Assembly: GCA_032207245.1 (NCBI GenBank)
Contig: CM063508.1
Span: 114,883,302 to 114,947,301, forward strand
Length of the DNA: 64,000 nucleotides
Direction of reading: 5' to 3'
From: Pardosa pseudoannulata
Taxonomy: Eukaryota > Arthropoda > Arachnida > Araneae > Lycosidae
This document shows positions 36,781-48,526 of the stretch, in pieces. Each line of letters begins with the position of its first letter. Positions within the stretch are counted from its first letter, which is position 1. The notes under the pieces were generated by a model. The model did no database searches. It was not told the DNA's origin and saw only the letters and a program-made list of their open reading frames with translations. The position numbers were made by a program, and so were the translations under genes.

Positions 36781-39700
36781 ACGTAGGGAACTGAAAGAGA
36801 TTTCCAACAGAATCCCATAATCCGCTAACTAACTGAAAGACATGTCCCTGATATGTACCTACGTAATAGAGTAAATCTCGAAAATTTACAATTTGTTTCT
36901 GACGATCGCTGAAAAAAGAAACAAAAGCATATGAATGCAGAACAAGCAATGTAAGTATCGTTCGTATGCTAAAGTCTATGCCTCAATTCTTACTTTCAGA
37001 AATTTCATACATCAAAAATATTCAATTAAAATGGTTTTCCAAAACTTGAGTAACATTGAACGCATTACTTTTGCATAAATATTAATGTAAGTTTCTGAAT
37101 TTATATAATTCTCTCACTTAAACTGGAATGTTTGAACAACTAAAAACAATAAATTTTATTTTATATTATTTTATGTGTACATATATAAAGAAAGAGAGAG
37201 GGTAGACCAAACTGAATTATTCAGTTTTTCATCATTAACCAACTAATCCAAAACACGAGAGAAAATGGGAAAGTACCTTCTCTTCCCGATAGATGGCAGC
37301 ATCATATGCTTTGAATGAGGTCAACGTTCTTGGTTGGCGAGCATTATTGGCAGGAAGATTGTCTATTTGAACAATGTATAAAATGTGGCACCTTTTCTCA
37401 GATACTAACAATGTATCCAGAAATCTAGAGCTGGATAATGGAAGAATAGAGGCCGTGTGTTGACAGGAAAACAATCGTTCGAATGAACAAGCATTTTCAT
37501 AAAAGTAACAGTTTTTTCAATTCCAATGAACGTGCGTAATGAATAAGCATAGGAAATAGTGCGTAAGGAAATAGCCTTCTCTCTTAAGAAATCGGAATCT
37601 ATTAGCCGTTTATCGGTCCTTCTGGACAAAGTCACGTGGTCTTTTGAAAATCCTTTTGAGGCTATTTTATTTTCAAATAACCTACGATACATAAAAATTT
37701 ATATTTCCCCTTTTATGACTATACATCTGTGTACTCGGCTAGCGGAAAAGTACCCATTATTGTACATTATAGTCATATTCCGATGATATTTTCATAAGCC
37801 AAAATGAAAAGTACAATGAAGGCCAGTCTTGGAAAAAAAAAAAAAAAAAAAAAAAAAAAGAAGAAGATGCGGACACGTTTCTATAATAGAGGAACCACAA
37901 TTTTGGCGATAATTATACACTCATTGCGCCAATTAAACTTCCATTTAAGCAGTTGATTGGGAACAATTTTCATTATTCTGCGCTTCAAAATAGTTATTTT
38001 TAATTACTACATTTTACTTAGTAAAGAATTTTATCTTCAAATACATTTTTGGTTTCTAATTTATGAATTAGCTAACCTTTTTTTTTTTTTTTTTTTTTTT
38101 TTCCACACGGCAAAATACAGCAATAATAATTTACTACCATCTGCCGTCGACCAACAATGTTAAACCCGTTACAATTTAATATCAAGAGACCTGATGGTTG
38201 ACAGAGGTTTTAATATTGACAGTGACGTTGGTATCAAAATATATTTGGCCAAAGTTTGGGGGTTAAGATAAACCCTGAATATATATTTAAAAGACACACA
38301 CACACACGAGACACAATATCATTAAACCTATGTTTTGCAGTTCTATGCTTTTTTTTCTCATTATCAACTCTACTAATTTATATATATTTATTTGTGTTTT
38401 GTTTATTTTTTAATTGTGTACGCATGTACGCAAGCATCCGAGTTTCTAGGGCAGATGAAATAAATAACATTAATATATACTAACATTTTATTTCTAAAGA
38501 AAAAGGATTTTACTGACAATTTTAAAAATTAATAATATTTTTTTCTCTTTGCCTTTTCGCACCTGGAAATAATTGTAATAAACCCGGGTTAGTATATCGT
38601 TAATTTTGTTTCGCATATTTTCTTATTTTAAAAGATACTGATTTGCAAGATATTATTTCCCTTTATAAGGAATTTTTCAAAATCTCTATAGTTAATATTA
38701 TTATCAGTTGAAAATAAATCATGTAAAAATTTTAAATTATCATTTATTATTGATGGACTGTATTCAGTTATAAATCACTGGCACATTCTTACACAAAGAA
38801 TATTAAACTTTATTAGCGCAGAGGTTATGCGAGCTAGTATACACAGTACAACTCTAGCAACTAATCGCCACAGACCGGCGTTGCCAGGTTCACAAGTTTT
38901 AGTTAAAATAATTAAACTAATGTGACAAGGAGGAATTAAAAACTCAACAGACTGACTAATACAACAGCAAAAACAATGTACTTTTTGGGTGTATCGATGT
39001 ACTTTCCCACGATGGTCAGTACGTGCACACACAGCTGTGGACTAAATTTCTAAGAATGTAGATCAAGGTCAAGGTAGCAGGTTTTTACGGAGTACCTAGC
39101 AGTGATAAAAACTTCACTACTTCCTCCGAACGAAGAAAGATCAAAAACATAATTTGGTGAATCAAGAAAACGAGTTTGCCAAACGGGAATTTAGTATGCT
39201 TACAGCAGCTTCCAGAAAAACGAAAGTAAAAAGTTGCAAGGTGAGAAATCGTTAACATAACAATGCATATGTGAAAAACAACGCGTTGTGTGATTAAAAA
39301 TAACCACACTGTACCTCTAAGAATGTAGACGCAGCTGTTGACTTCGATTTTTAATGGGGATCCCTGCGGAGGAGTTATAGCTAATGGAGTGGCACAAGTG
39401 TAACGGCCAAGCCCAGGCAGGGATGCAGCCGTGAGATATGGGAGCAGGGACTAGGCAATAATGTCAATTTTTACCAAAGGGCCATTCTAAAGCACCCGAA
39501 GGGAGTGCAGATGTGGGAAAATTTCACTAAGTGATTGGAAAAGAGGGGCGTTGAACCGAGGCGTAAAGTCGTGGAATATAGTTGGAAAAGGAGTGAAGGT
39601 CGGAAGCTAGAGGGAACAGATACATCCAGATCCCGTGAGCAAGCCAGAGTGCCCGGGCCAGCAACTTTTGTCCGATCCCGCATCCGACAAAGTGACGATC

Positions 39701-41109
39701 GAGAAGCCACCACAGACAAACAGCAAAGTAACAACCTTTACGCCAGCACTGACATGCAGCCTGCCTAGTGCTCCACCCCGCTTCCCTGTAATTACTGGAG
39801 GTAAACCGACTCAATATTCATGATTGTTACCTGAGTCTCATAACATTTTGATAAGGAATAATACCATTTTAAAAATATTGATGAATATCAAAACCAAACA
39901 AAGCAAGTCATGTCATATATTAATCAATTCATGTATTAATATGTAAATAATGTATATAATAAATATAAGGCATTTACCTTCAATTCTATAGCGTATATTT
40001 TACTGTCTTTCCCCTTTGAGAACGAAAACTGGTGTATGTGTTTTAAGTACATTCTAACAATGGGTACATTAATTAATAAGTTAGCCATTTTAATAACTTT
40101 AAAATAAATGTGATACATCATACTTTTTTAAACTAATCAATTGCATACAGCAGTCTAAGTTTGTACGCATTGGGTTAAGTTATGAATCAGCTGTGAAACG
40201 TATTGGCATTGTCGGTCAAATATTGATAGGGGGCAGTCAAATGCTACCTTGCCCGCAAGCGGCCAATTGCCTTAAACCAACCCATGTGTGTGTGTGAGAG
40301 AGAGAGAGTTGTCAAGCGAGTTACCTCTGAATGACTGTAACTAACATTAAAATATAAATTATCTAAATACACAAGGGAAAGCGTGTGACTATTCTCTCTA
40401 CGCGACAGTAGGTTATTTGTCAACTCGAACTGTAATTAGAGTAGTAGTTTAGGTACAGTACTTGCCTGATAGAACTGGTGCTCTCGAGAAAATTAATTTT
40501 AATGACCCTCGAGAATATATTGACAAATCACAAAACTCCATATCATATATCAAATTTATAACTTTACAGAACAAACTTCACATAAATATCGATATAACAG
40601 ACAGCCTGTATTAAAACACAAATTTAGGATTTCAGAACACAACGGAAAGCGAGCTATTACAAACATACAAATAGGAATCAATTTAAACTTCAGTACACAC
40701 AAAATATAGAAGACGGTTATACAATAGCATCAGTAGAAAGTAGAGAAGAAGGTTATTAAAAATAATACGGTAATTAAAAAAATCCATAAGACTTTCAGGA
40801 TGAAAATTCATTTCTATATCAAAAACGTGTCACTTCAACGTTCGAATCAATTTCCTATTCGATAAAATGTGGTATGGTTTAATAGGCCATGTTAGTTAAA
40901 CACTACTCTGGCTATATTTGTTAACTACACTTCAATTTAAACTAAATACAGGAAAATTAAATATATGCACAACCATCTACAAATGCATATTGCTATTCAG
41001 AAACATTGGATCGCGCTTAAATCTGATAAAAACAAAAGAAATTTTTTTTTAAATTTTAATACAACTTTGTCTTATTTGGTGTACAACTAGAACCCTCTGA
41101 AAGTATGTG
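36781..41109. other. Intronic DNA with a GC-richer unidentified block and A/T homopolymers
   Basis: 27 A's at 37,833-37,859 and 25 T's at 38,078-38,102 flank about 218 bp. From about 38.8 to 39.8 kb the DNA is clearly less AT-rich than its surroundings and has open frames of up to 95 codons on both strands, none of which I recognise. It may be part of an unidentified TE. Short CA, TG and GA repeats occur at 38.3 and 40.3 kb. Confidence 0.45.
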
Positions 41110-41288
41110 GCCGAACGATGGCCGATTGGTTAGAGTGCTGGCCTTCGATACCAGAGTTCGTGGGTTCGAATCCCACTATGGGATGGATGTTCGTAGCCGT
41201 TCGGAATCGGCTTTAAGCAGTAGGTCCCGGTCTCATTAGCCCTCGTGTTGCAAAAAGTTGACCGTAGCGCTCCAAACCAAACACAAAC
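41110..41288 (+). mobile_element. SINE family A, best-preserved copy, 13-bp target-site duplication
   Basis: 179 bp starting GCCGAACGATGGCCGATTGG (A box) and continuing with 'ggttcgaatcccactatggga' (B box), 'tagccgttcggaatcggcttt', 'ggtcccggtctcattagccc' and a CCAAACCAAAC tail. CTGAAAGTATGTG at 41097-41109 and 41289-41301 is an exact duplication. The anticodon arm can be drawn with loop CTTCGAT (anticodon UCG), pointing to a tRNA-Arg-like ancestor, but a serine-type origin cannot be excluded by eye. Confidence 0.92.
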
Positions 41289-41334
41289 CTGAAAGTATGT
41301 GTACAACTAGAACCCTCTGAAAGATGGATGAAAT

Positions 41335-41481
41335 CAAGGCCCGATTTTAGGGTGTGGACCTCAGACTAAGAAACTAGTGTGTGTGTGAAAGAGGGGTGGT
41401 GGCGGTTTTAACAATATACAAAAAATTAGATCTTTTTGAATTGACAGAAGCCTAGTGTGCTGATCCTTAAATCCGGCCCTG
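41335..41481. mobile_element. Short hAT-type MITE, 147 bp
   Basis: Ends CAAGGCCCGATTTTAGG and, inverted, CAGGGCCGGATTTAAGG. Flanks GATGAAAT (41327-41334) and GATTAACT (41482-41489) agree at 6 of 8 bases, as expected for an old 8-bp duplication. Confidence 0.65.
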
Positions 41482-42297
41482 GATTAACTTTTCTTTCTGA
41501 ATAATGTAAGGGAAAAATGGATATATTAACTATTATTTTTTCTACCTATATTACTAGCGAATTCTTATTGCAACAACAAAATTTTACCCTAAGGTTTAAA
41601 AGGACAAATATGACCCTATTATACGTGAAATTAATGCGAATGGAACATTTTCAATAATGTTTTTTTTTTCGAAAAGATTAATAATTTATAACTTTTAAAA
41701 CTACCAAGATTTTACCTTAAAATTGTAAAGACTATCATATAAATATATTGTTAATAACACATTAAATTTTTAAGCAAATTTGTAAAAAACAAAATTAATT
41801 TTGAAAGCTCACCGCTGCCTTAATATTAAATAAACCAGATGCGCCATTAAAGAACTAGTTCCTCATTTTTTCAATAATTTGTAGTCAATCCATAATGAAA
41901 ATATAATCAGCTTCCCAGACTATGATCACAGAGAGAGTAATCGCATTCCCCGATGAACTATCGTGAAGTTCCCAATAACGTGGTGTTTTTAACGCTATTT
42001 CTGCATAACGCGGAGCGGAAATTCGTTACAACCTTCCTATAACGTTTCTCCTTATAACGTGTTTTTCGCACAAAAACAACTCAAATGCATTGAAAAATTT
42101 ATCTTCGGCAGCCCTTATATAATGTGTTAAATTTTTACAGCTGAGATTTACGTAGTATTCCTAATTGCAATTATTAGGGAATTTCCCCAAAAATGAGCAA
42201 ACAATGAAATGTGATTACCTTTTAATACGTTTAACAATATGTTAGTTTTACGTGTTTGTCCGGGTGTCACACGAAACTAGTGAACGTATAGAGGGAT

Positions 42298-42770
42298 TTA
42301 ATGCCCTTCCTGCTCATTTCCATGTTTACGATAGCCAATAGACAACCAATAAGCTGCCCTTTCGTTTGAAATTAAAGCCAGAATCGTCATAAGTTGAGAT
42401 GTGCACTGCTGCGTGAAATCGCCCTATTGAGATGCAGTTATTAAAATTTCTTCGTAATAATACGTTCTAATTTATAGACTATTTATTCCCGAGTCTATAT
42501 TACACGGTAGAATTTATTTACTTTGTACTTACTCCAAGAAAATATTAAATAACGAGTCAATGGTTTTCATATAACGTAATATAAATTAATCTATTTTATA
42601 TCTATATTCCTGATTATGCGGTACGAATTAATAGCGCAATAAGGCAATTTCAAGCAGTAGGGCAAATTCTCAAATTATGACAATTCTGGCTTTAGTTTCA
42701 CACGGAAGGGCAGTTTATTGTTTGTCTATTGGCTGTTGTAAACATGAAAATGAATGGGAAGGGCATTATA
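42298..42770. repeat. Long inverted repeat, arms about 130 bp
   Basis: Left arm 42298-42430 and right arm 42638-42770 are reverse complements with substitutions. Shared blocks include AATGCCCTTCC, CATGTTTAC, AGCCAATAGACAA and AAAGCCAGAAT. The spacer is about 207 bp. It is either a foldback/MITE-type element or two inverted copies of one repeat. Terminal motifs and target duplication were not identified. Confidence 0.8.
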
Positions 42771-42864
42771 GTAGTTCGCGACAAATTGCCTTATAGGAAA
42801 CTTGACTGTATAATCATAAATACAAGTATTTAGCCATACGAACATCTGAAATTTAATCAATGCT

Positions 42865-42993
42865 ATAAGCCTGAGGTTTTGAATCCAGCTTCAGTTATGG
42901 ATATTCGCAGCCGTTCTGAATCTGTTTTAAGAAGTAGATCCTGGTTTAATGAGTCCTAGTGTTGCAAAAAAGACCTTAATGTTTCAAACCAAT
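42865..42993 (+). mobile_element. SINE family A, degraded 5'-truncated copy
   Basis: Retains 'gttttgaatccagc' (B-box region), 'atggatattcgcagccgttctgaatctg', 'tagatcctggtttaatgagtcctagtgttgcaaa' and a TTTCAAACCAA tail. Confidence 0.75.
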
Positions 42994-43041
42994 ATAAAAT
43001 CACAGAGGTAGAAACCTTAAGCTCCATAGTTAATTCATTAA

Positions 43042-43589
43042 CCCTTTGTCTGTCCTGTGCATCACATATTATATATACATCTAATACTTCATATACTTGT
43101 ATATGACATGTGATACATAAAGAACAACATTATGTACAAACTTTTATATATCTTATATCAGGGCTATCCAACTGCAAAGAGCCCACGGGCCTGAATTCCG
43201 GTCACTGATCACCTAGTAAGCCGCAGTTTGGAAAAGTTGAACAATAACCTCTTACCTCTTATACAATAATAATTAATAGTTGAATCATTAATTATAAAAC
43301 AATAGAACAGAAGGATTATAAAACAATTTGCAATCAAGAGAAAAGTTCGGGGACTTTGGCTCGACCAAGAATGGTAGTCTCGGATGCTTCTTGATACCAA
43401 AAAATTCCTAAAAAAGAAATATGCTAAGAAGAAGTTGGAGAGCCGCACAATGTGTTGGCGGGCCACATGAGGCCCGCGGGCCGCCAGTTGGACAGCCCTG
43501 TCTTATATCATTGTGTATCCTATGTGATATACAAGCATATAAAGCATTATATGTATATATCATATGGAATGTACAGGACGGGCAAAGAG
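43042..43589. mobile_element. piggyBac-like MITE at a TTAA site, interrupted by a hAT MITE
   Basis: Between TTAA at 43038-43041 and TTAA at 43590-43593. The ends are CCCTTTGTCTGTCCTGTGCA and, inverted, CTCTTTGCCCGTCCTGTACA, followed by similar sequence for about 20 more bases. TTAA duplication plus C/T-rich CCCTTTG-type ends is the piggyBac signature. Without the inner hAT insertion and its 8-bp duplication the element is 198 bp, too small for a transposase. Confidence 0.78.
43159..43500. mobile_element. hAT-type MITE, 342 bp, exact 8-bp target-site duplication
   Basis: Terminal inverted repeats CAGGGCTATCCAACTG and CAGTTGGACAGCCCTG match at 15 of 16 positions. TCTTATAT occurs at 43151-43158 and 43501-43508. 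The inner ends carry the 'cgggcc / ggcccgcgggccgcc' GC block known from many hAT MITEs. It is inserted in the piggyBac-like MITE, so it is the younger element. Confidence 0.92.
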
Positions 43590-43898
43590 TTAAAAATATT
43601 ACAATCTGTATGCTATCTTCCTACATTAGTGAACGAATATGGACATACAAGGCTCAGAGAAAAACCGACATTTTGAAATAGCGCGTCAATCAGTATAGGG
43701 GTCAAGAAACAACTACTGAGATTAACTAGCGGTAAGTTTACACAACAATTTACAATTCGTCTAGTTTCGTCCGTTAGTCACCGAGCTACAGAAGCTGAGG
43801 GTGCGTTCACAAGCTGTTCATCGTAAAATTACAAAGTTACAGTGATAATTGAAGAACAATGTGTATATGCGTGTAAAATTTTGTTCCAACCTTTGCAA

Positions 43899-44077
43899 GC
43901 CGAACGATGGCCGATTAATAGAGCACTGTTCATCGGTAGCGGAGTTTGAGGATTCAAATCCTTCTGCTGACATGGATGTTCGTAGCCCCTTAGGAATCAG
44001 CTTTAAGTAGTAGGTCTCGCTCTCATTAGCCCTGGTAAGCAAAGCAGTGGACAGTTGCGCTCCAAACCAAACTAAAT
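43899..44077 (+). mobile_element. SINE family A copy
   Basis: Starts GCCGAACGATGGCCGATTAA and has a degenerate B box (GATTCAAATCC), 'catggatgttcgtagcc', 'ggtctcgctctcattagccc' and the tail GCTCCAAACCAAAC. TTTGCAA at 43892-43898 and 44078-44084 is a probable short target duplication. Confidence 0.88.
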
Positions 44078-44850
44078 TTTGCAAGACTTTTAAAGAGACA
44101 ATTCAATTGCTTAACCGAGAATACTGGAGATTGTGTGAATCGAATACAGTGATTAAATTAAACGTTTTGAAAAGAGCAGAATGTTGGTTGAGGGTTTCGG
44201 TCAAGGACCAAGGTGGTGTTGTGTCTTTCAACATGGAAAAGCATTGTCTATCCCGAGTTTGTACCGCGTACTCAAATTGAAAATAATCAGTTGCACCCAG
44301 AAATTTTAGCATATTTCAAGATGCTTTGCACAGGAACAGGCCTGAATTACAGAAAAACGAGACTTGATTGGTACACCATAACAGTACGCCGGTTAATGAG
44401 TCGCTTCTCATCCACAGTTACGAGCAAAAATATCAGACTCCATAAACCTTAATCTCTGAACTTTTTCCTGTCTCAACTTACAACTACCTTGAAAAGACAT
44501 CATTTGCAAACCATAGATGCAAATGTAACAACATATCTCTATGGCATCCCAGAAAGTGCAGTCAAGGAAGCTTACCAAAAGAGGAAAAAATATTGGAAAC
44601 GGTGTTCTGCCAGTAAGATGACTATTTTGAAGAAAGTATCTAAAATGTTGCAAAATTAATAACTCAGATGTTATAGCAAACTTCGATTTTTCCTTGAACC
44701 CACCTCGTATTAGTTTCTTACCTACTTTTATTCGATAACATGTCATCATTCCGAGGAACACCAAAACATTTTATTTCAATAAGAAATAATTACTTGTAGT
44801 TTACCTTCTCTGAGTCACATTGCGCCAGAGAAAATCAATGTATCTACAAT

Positions 44851-44916
<66 letters not shown>
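44851..44916. repeat. (CT)n(TA)n(CA)n microsatellite
   Basis: A CT run, then a TA run, then a few CA units. Confidence 0.96.
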
Positions 44917-44917
<1 letters not shown>

Positions 44918-45319
44918 TCAGAGAGAGACCATTGTCATCCTATCACTGCAGAGGTTTTCAACCTTTAAACTAAACCATCTCGGAGAAAGAATTCCCACTC
45001 CTTTCCATTTTTTTAGATAGGTATAACATGCACTTCTAAATAATAGAATATTTAATAAAAAATAAGTAAATAAACAAATAAAAAGTTTACATTTTATACA
45101 AACATTTAAATTTACTATATCTATCACTTTTTTAAATTTTTAGTTCCGAATAAATAACTCATTAATGTCGAGCGTTCCTATTAGGCACAGGTAAAAAACA
45201 ATTTGTAGATTTTTTGCAATTTCTTGGAACAATTTATCCTTTTTAGTGAAGGTAAATAGATGACAATCCTATAAGCAATATCTCAAAATTTGTCGATTGG
45301 GTATGGAGCTGCTATACGG

Positions 45320-45396
45320 TCTCGGAGTTCATGGGATTAGAACTTAAGAACTACGGTACCGAACATCAGAGCCCTACCCCCTACCCATTCAGCAAT
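45320..45396 (-). mobile_element. SINE family A, 5' head fragment (degraded)
   Basis: Reads on the minus strand like the tRNA-like head of family A: in plus orientation 'gattagaacttaagaactacggtaccgaacatc' against 'gattcgaacccacgaactccggtgccgaaggcc' in the 4.9-kb copy. No body or tail is visible, so the assignment is tentative. Confidence 0.45.
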
Positions 45397-46072
45397 TGTT
45401 CCTTATGGTTTAAATTTCACGGCACAAGGTTTTTCTTAGGACATATGCGCCAAGCACTAGATTGCATAAATTCACGTTTTTTAAAAGTAAATACGACAAG
45501 AATGTTAACAGATAAAGATACCCTACAACGGAAATAGAAAGTGCTAAAAACAGATAACATTTTTAAAAAACTTATAGAAATATCTACTGTATATAAGCTT
45601 AAGTCCAGAGGAATCCTTATGACTAGGTGGGATTAGCGTCAGGCGATTCTTGTTGGAACACGTTTATACACAACTACGATAAAAAAGCTGTATTAAGATC
45701 TGCGTCCGTGATCTGCCTAAGATAGCTACAGGAGATTCTTGTTGTTAAACGTGTGCACGTGACTTTGTTTGCTATCAGTTTTTTAAGCTCCATTTCCCGG
45801 TGGTGAAACGCGGGAAAATGTAAATTTGCATTATTAAATAGAAAACAAAAAGCCCTTCTTTGATTATTCCTGATTTTAAATTTCCCTATTTTACCGATCT
45901 GTAGACACTCTGTTCATAGTTGTTTTACTTTCATGAGTTCAACATAACTCAGACTAATCAACATATATTCAGCAGAAAGAATTCAAGTATTAACGGTCAA
46001 ATCGGCGGAATTTTCGTTGTTATGTTAAGACAAGAAATTTTATCTATTTGCATATATTTTAATGTCAAACAG

Positions 46073-46325
46073 CCCTAGTAGCTAAAGTCGGAAAAAACAG
46101 CGATCTCGTAACCGGAGGGTTGAGAGATAGATTCTTGAGCCAGCCAAAGATTTGTCTTGTTCATTAACTGCGGCTGGGGAGCGTGAATTAGGTTGGGGGG
46201 GTGAAATTTCCTCCAAGTTCCCAAACGATACCTCTGAAAATGACAGGTCTAATCTGGGATTCTTCTGCTCGGTCTCTGTGTCTAAATTACAAGCACCCAC
46301 TCTTAGAAGTCAAACCTCTCAAAGC
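46073..46325 (+). mobile_element. SINE family B, longest copy
   Basis: Starts 'ccctagtagctaaagtcgg', a weakened A box, with 'ctcgtaaccggagggttgag' where the anticodon and T arms would be. It continues with 'agccaaagatttgtcttgttcattaactgcggctgggg', 'aacgatacctctgaaaatgacaggtctaatct' and 'ctctgtgtctaaattacaagcacccactcttagaagtcaaacctctc'. The first blocks are shared with 35.9 kb and the tail with 34.1 kb, linking all three copies. Confidence 0.7.
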
Positions 46326-47726
46326 AATGCCAACCAGCTTTCCATGAGAATACATCTGATTTCTAAAATGGACACGGCAGCAACACTGAGTAACCAAAAT
46401 ATGTCAGACCCGCCTCTAGCTGATATTACTCTACTTCTGTGGGTCAAGCCAAAATTGTAAGAAACCAAGAAGATGGTACTAATGCATATTATAAAAAATG
46501 TAAAATAAAGTTTATGGGGTTTAAATTCAATTGTGTAAAAATTAATTTTTATTTTCTTGAATATGTAGTATAAGGAATGTATAGTAATCGTTCAAAAAAT
46601 TAAATTTGAGATTTTGATTGACCTTTAAGTTTTGGACGTCCATGAGTCCGAAAATAACATTTTTGGACTATAGTCTGCATGTGTGTGTTTGTATGTGAAC
46701 ACGATAACTCGAGTACGTGTTAACTTAAAAAAATTAAATTTTGATTACGTACATTATATTTTAGATTGCTATCAACTTTTGGGTTGCTTCTAGTTTTTGA
46801 TGCTATTATCAAAGTTCATAAAAGAACGTACTAGCGCAGGTAAAAGACATTATTTACGTACGTGTCCATATGTTCTGTAAAAATAAGAACTAAAATTTGA
46901 CTATCAAAAGTAGTTGCTTTTATTTACTATGTGTATACCAAAAAGTCCAAAGGATGCTACTCCCAATTTTTTATTATTTACATAGATAAATGTCTCCCAT
47001 TGTAATGGGTAGCTTCGCGCCTACCAGGTTGGACACCGCTATACTAGTAGGGTGTTACATTAAATCTTCTTAAACTTTAGATCGCGAACCGAACTGGGGT
47101 TGTAAAACAATATGTTAGAATCACGAAAATTTAAATTTGGGCACTAGAAAAAAATTTTTTTTTTCTACAGCTTCTGTTATGGGTAGTTTTGTCGCCTATC
47201 TCTGCTCATATAAGAAACAAAAGTAATCAGAATGGCGGTGTAACCACGAGTATGTGAAGTACTTTTTATTATACTTTTAATGTACTTTCCTATGAGTCAG
47301 TATGCTTAAGTACTTTTTTGTTATTACTCCCTTTAGTCTCTCTTCTTAAAAACTGAAAAAGACAAACACGCGGGTTTGAAAAATTTGCTTTTTGAAGATA
47401 AGTACGACTGGGGTTCATATAGGAAGTCACAAGTTCGTCAGGATTACAAAGAAGATAAATAAAATTTATTTTAACTATTTTCTCTTTCAAGGGAAGGAGA
47501 TGGGGAGGTAGATAATAATCTTATTTTCATCGATTTCCTTAGATTTTCGTGGAATTGAGCACAAAAATATTTGTTGCCCCTCCTGTTCACACAATCAGTT
47601 AGTAGTATTATTTAGAGACTTTAACGCTTTTTATGACAGAGTGTGGAGGAAAATACTAGAATTTTGGCGTTTCGCAGATTTGTTTAGGAACCACGGTAGC
47701 ACTCTCCCTTTTTATTTTGTCAGTTC

Positions 47727-47908
47727 CGTTCGGTTTGGTTTTAGTGCGCTATGGTCTATTTTTCGATACACGAAGGCTAATGTGATCGGGACCTACTGCT
47801 TAAAGCCGATTCCGAATGGCTACTAACACCCATGCCCCAGTTGAATTCGAACCCACGAACTCAACTCCGGTACCGAAGAACAACACTCTACCCATTCGAT
47901 CATTATTT
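47727..47908 (-). mobile_element. SINE family A copy, left half of a head-to-head pair
   Basis: Minus-strand copy with the tail at its left (GGTTTGGTTTTAGTGCGC), then 'gcttaaagccgattccgaatggc' and 'attcgaacccacgaactcaactccggtaccgaag'. Confidence 0.85.
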
Positions 47909-48035
47909 TGCCGGAGTTCGTGGGTTCGAAAATCGATGCTGACATGGATATTCGTAGCCGTTCGGAATCGGCTTTAAGCTGTTGGTCTCGGTCTCATTAG
48001 CCCTAGTGTAGACTTAACGTTCCAAACCAAACCTC
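47909..48035 (+). mobile_element. SINE family A, 5'-truncated, right half of a head-to-head pair
   Basis: Starts inside the head at CCGGAGTTCGTGGGTTCGAA and continues with 'catggatattcgtagccgttcggaatcggcttt', 'ggtctcggtctcattagccc' and a TTCCAAACCAAACC tail. Confidence 0.85.
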
Positions 48036-48488
48036 ATATTTATGTGTTCTTCATTATTTGGGTTTTCAGGGGTGGATTACGATATTCTAAAGGTTTATTG
48101 ATCTCCAATTGTTCCTGTGAATGAACAGAAACTTTGACGATACGATATTTCAAGATGTGGAATGGGTCAAAGAAGTGGTTCTAAAAATAGTGAATATAAG
48201 ATTAAGAATAATGAAAAAACAGTTTGGACAAATATACTGCATCAAAGACTACTTTATAGGAAACTATCTTTTTTATTATAAATTCCAATAAATTTGAAAA
48301 ATAAATAAATAAATATATAAAAAGATTCCGGATACTTTTGGTATCCCCGTCACCTTCGGTATGTTAATGGAATCCCAAATATCGAGAGAAAATGAAATCA
48401 ACAGTGGGAGAACGGTCACTTATTGATGCCAACTCAACAAGAAAAATGAACATGTGACATAATTTTTTTTCTCGGTATTTACTTCAGC

Positions 48489-48489
<1 letters not shown>

Positions 48490-48523
<34 letters not shown>
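48490..48523. repeat. (TA)n microsatellite
   Basis: A perfect TA run. Confidence 0.97.

Positions 48524-48526
<3 letters not shown>

Noticed and set aside
37235..37692. Two overlapping minus-strand frames of 79 and 95 codons
   Set aside because: Different frames, no recognised motif and no splice context linking them to Shab.
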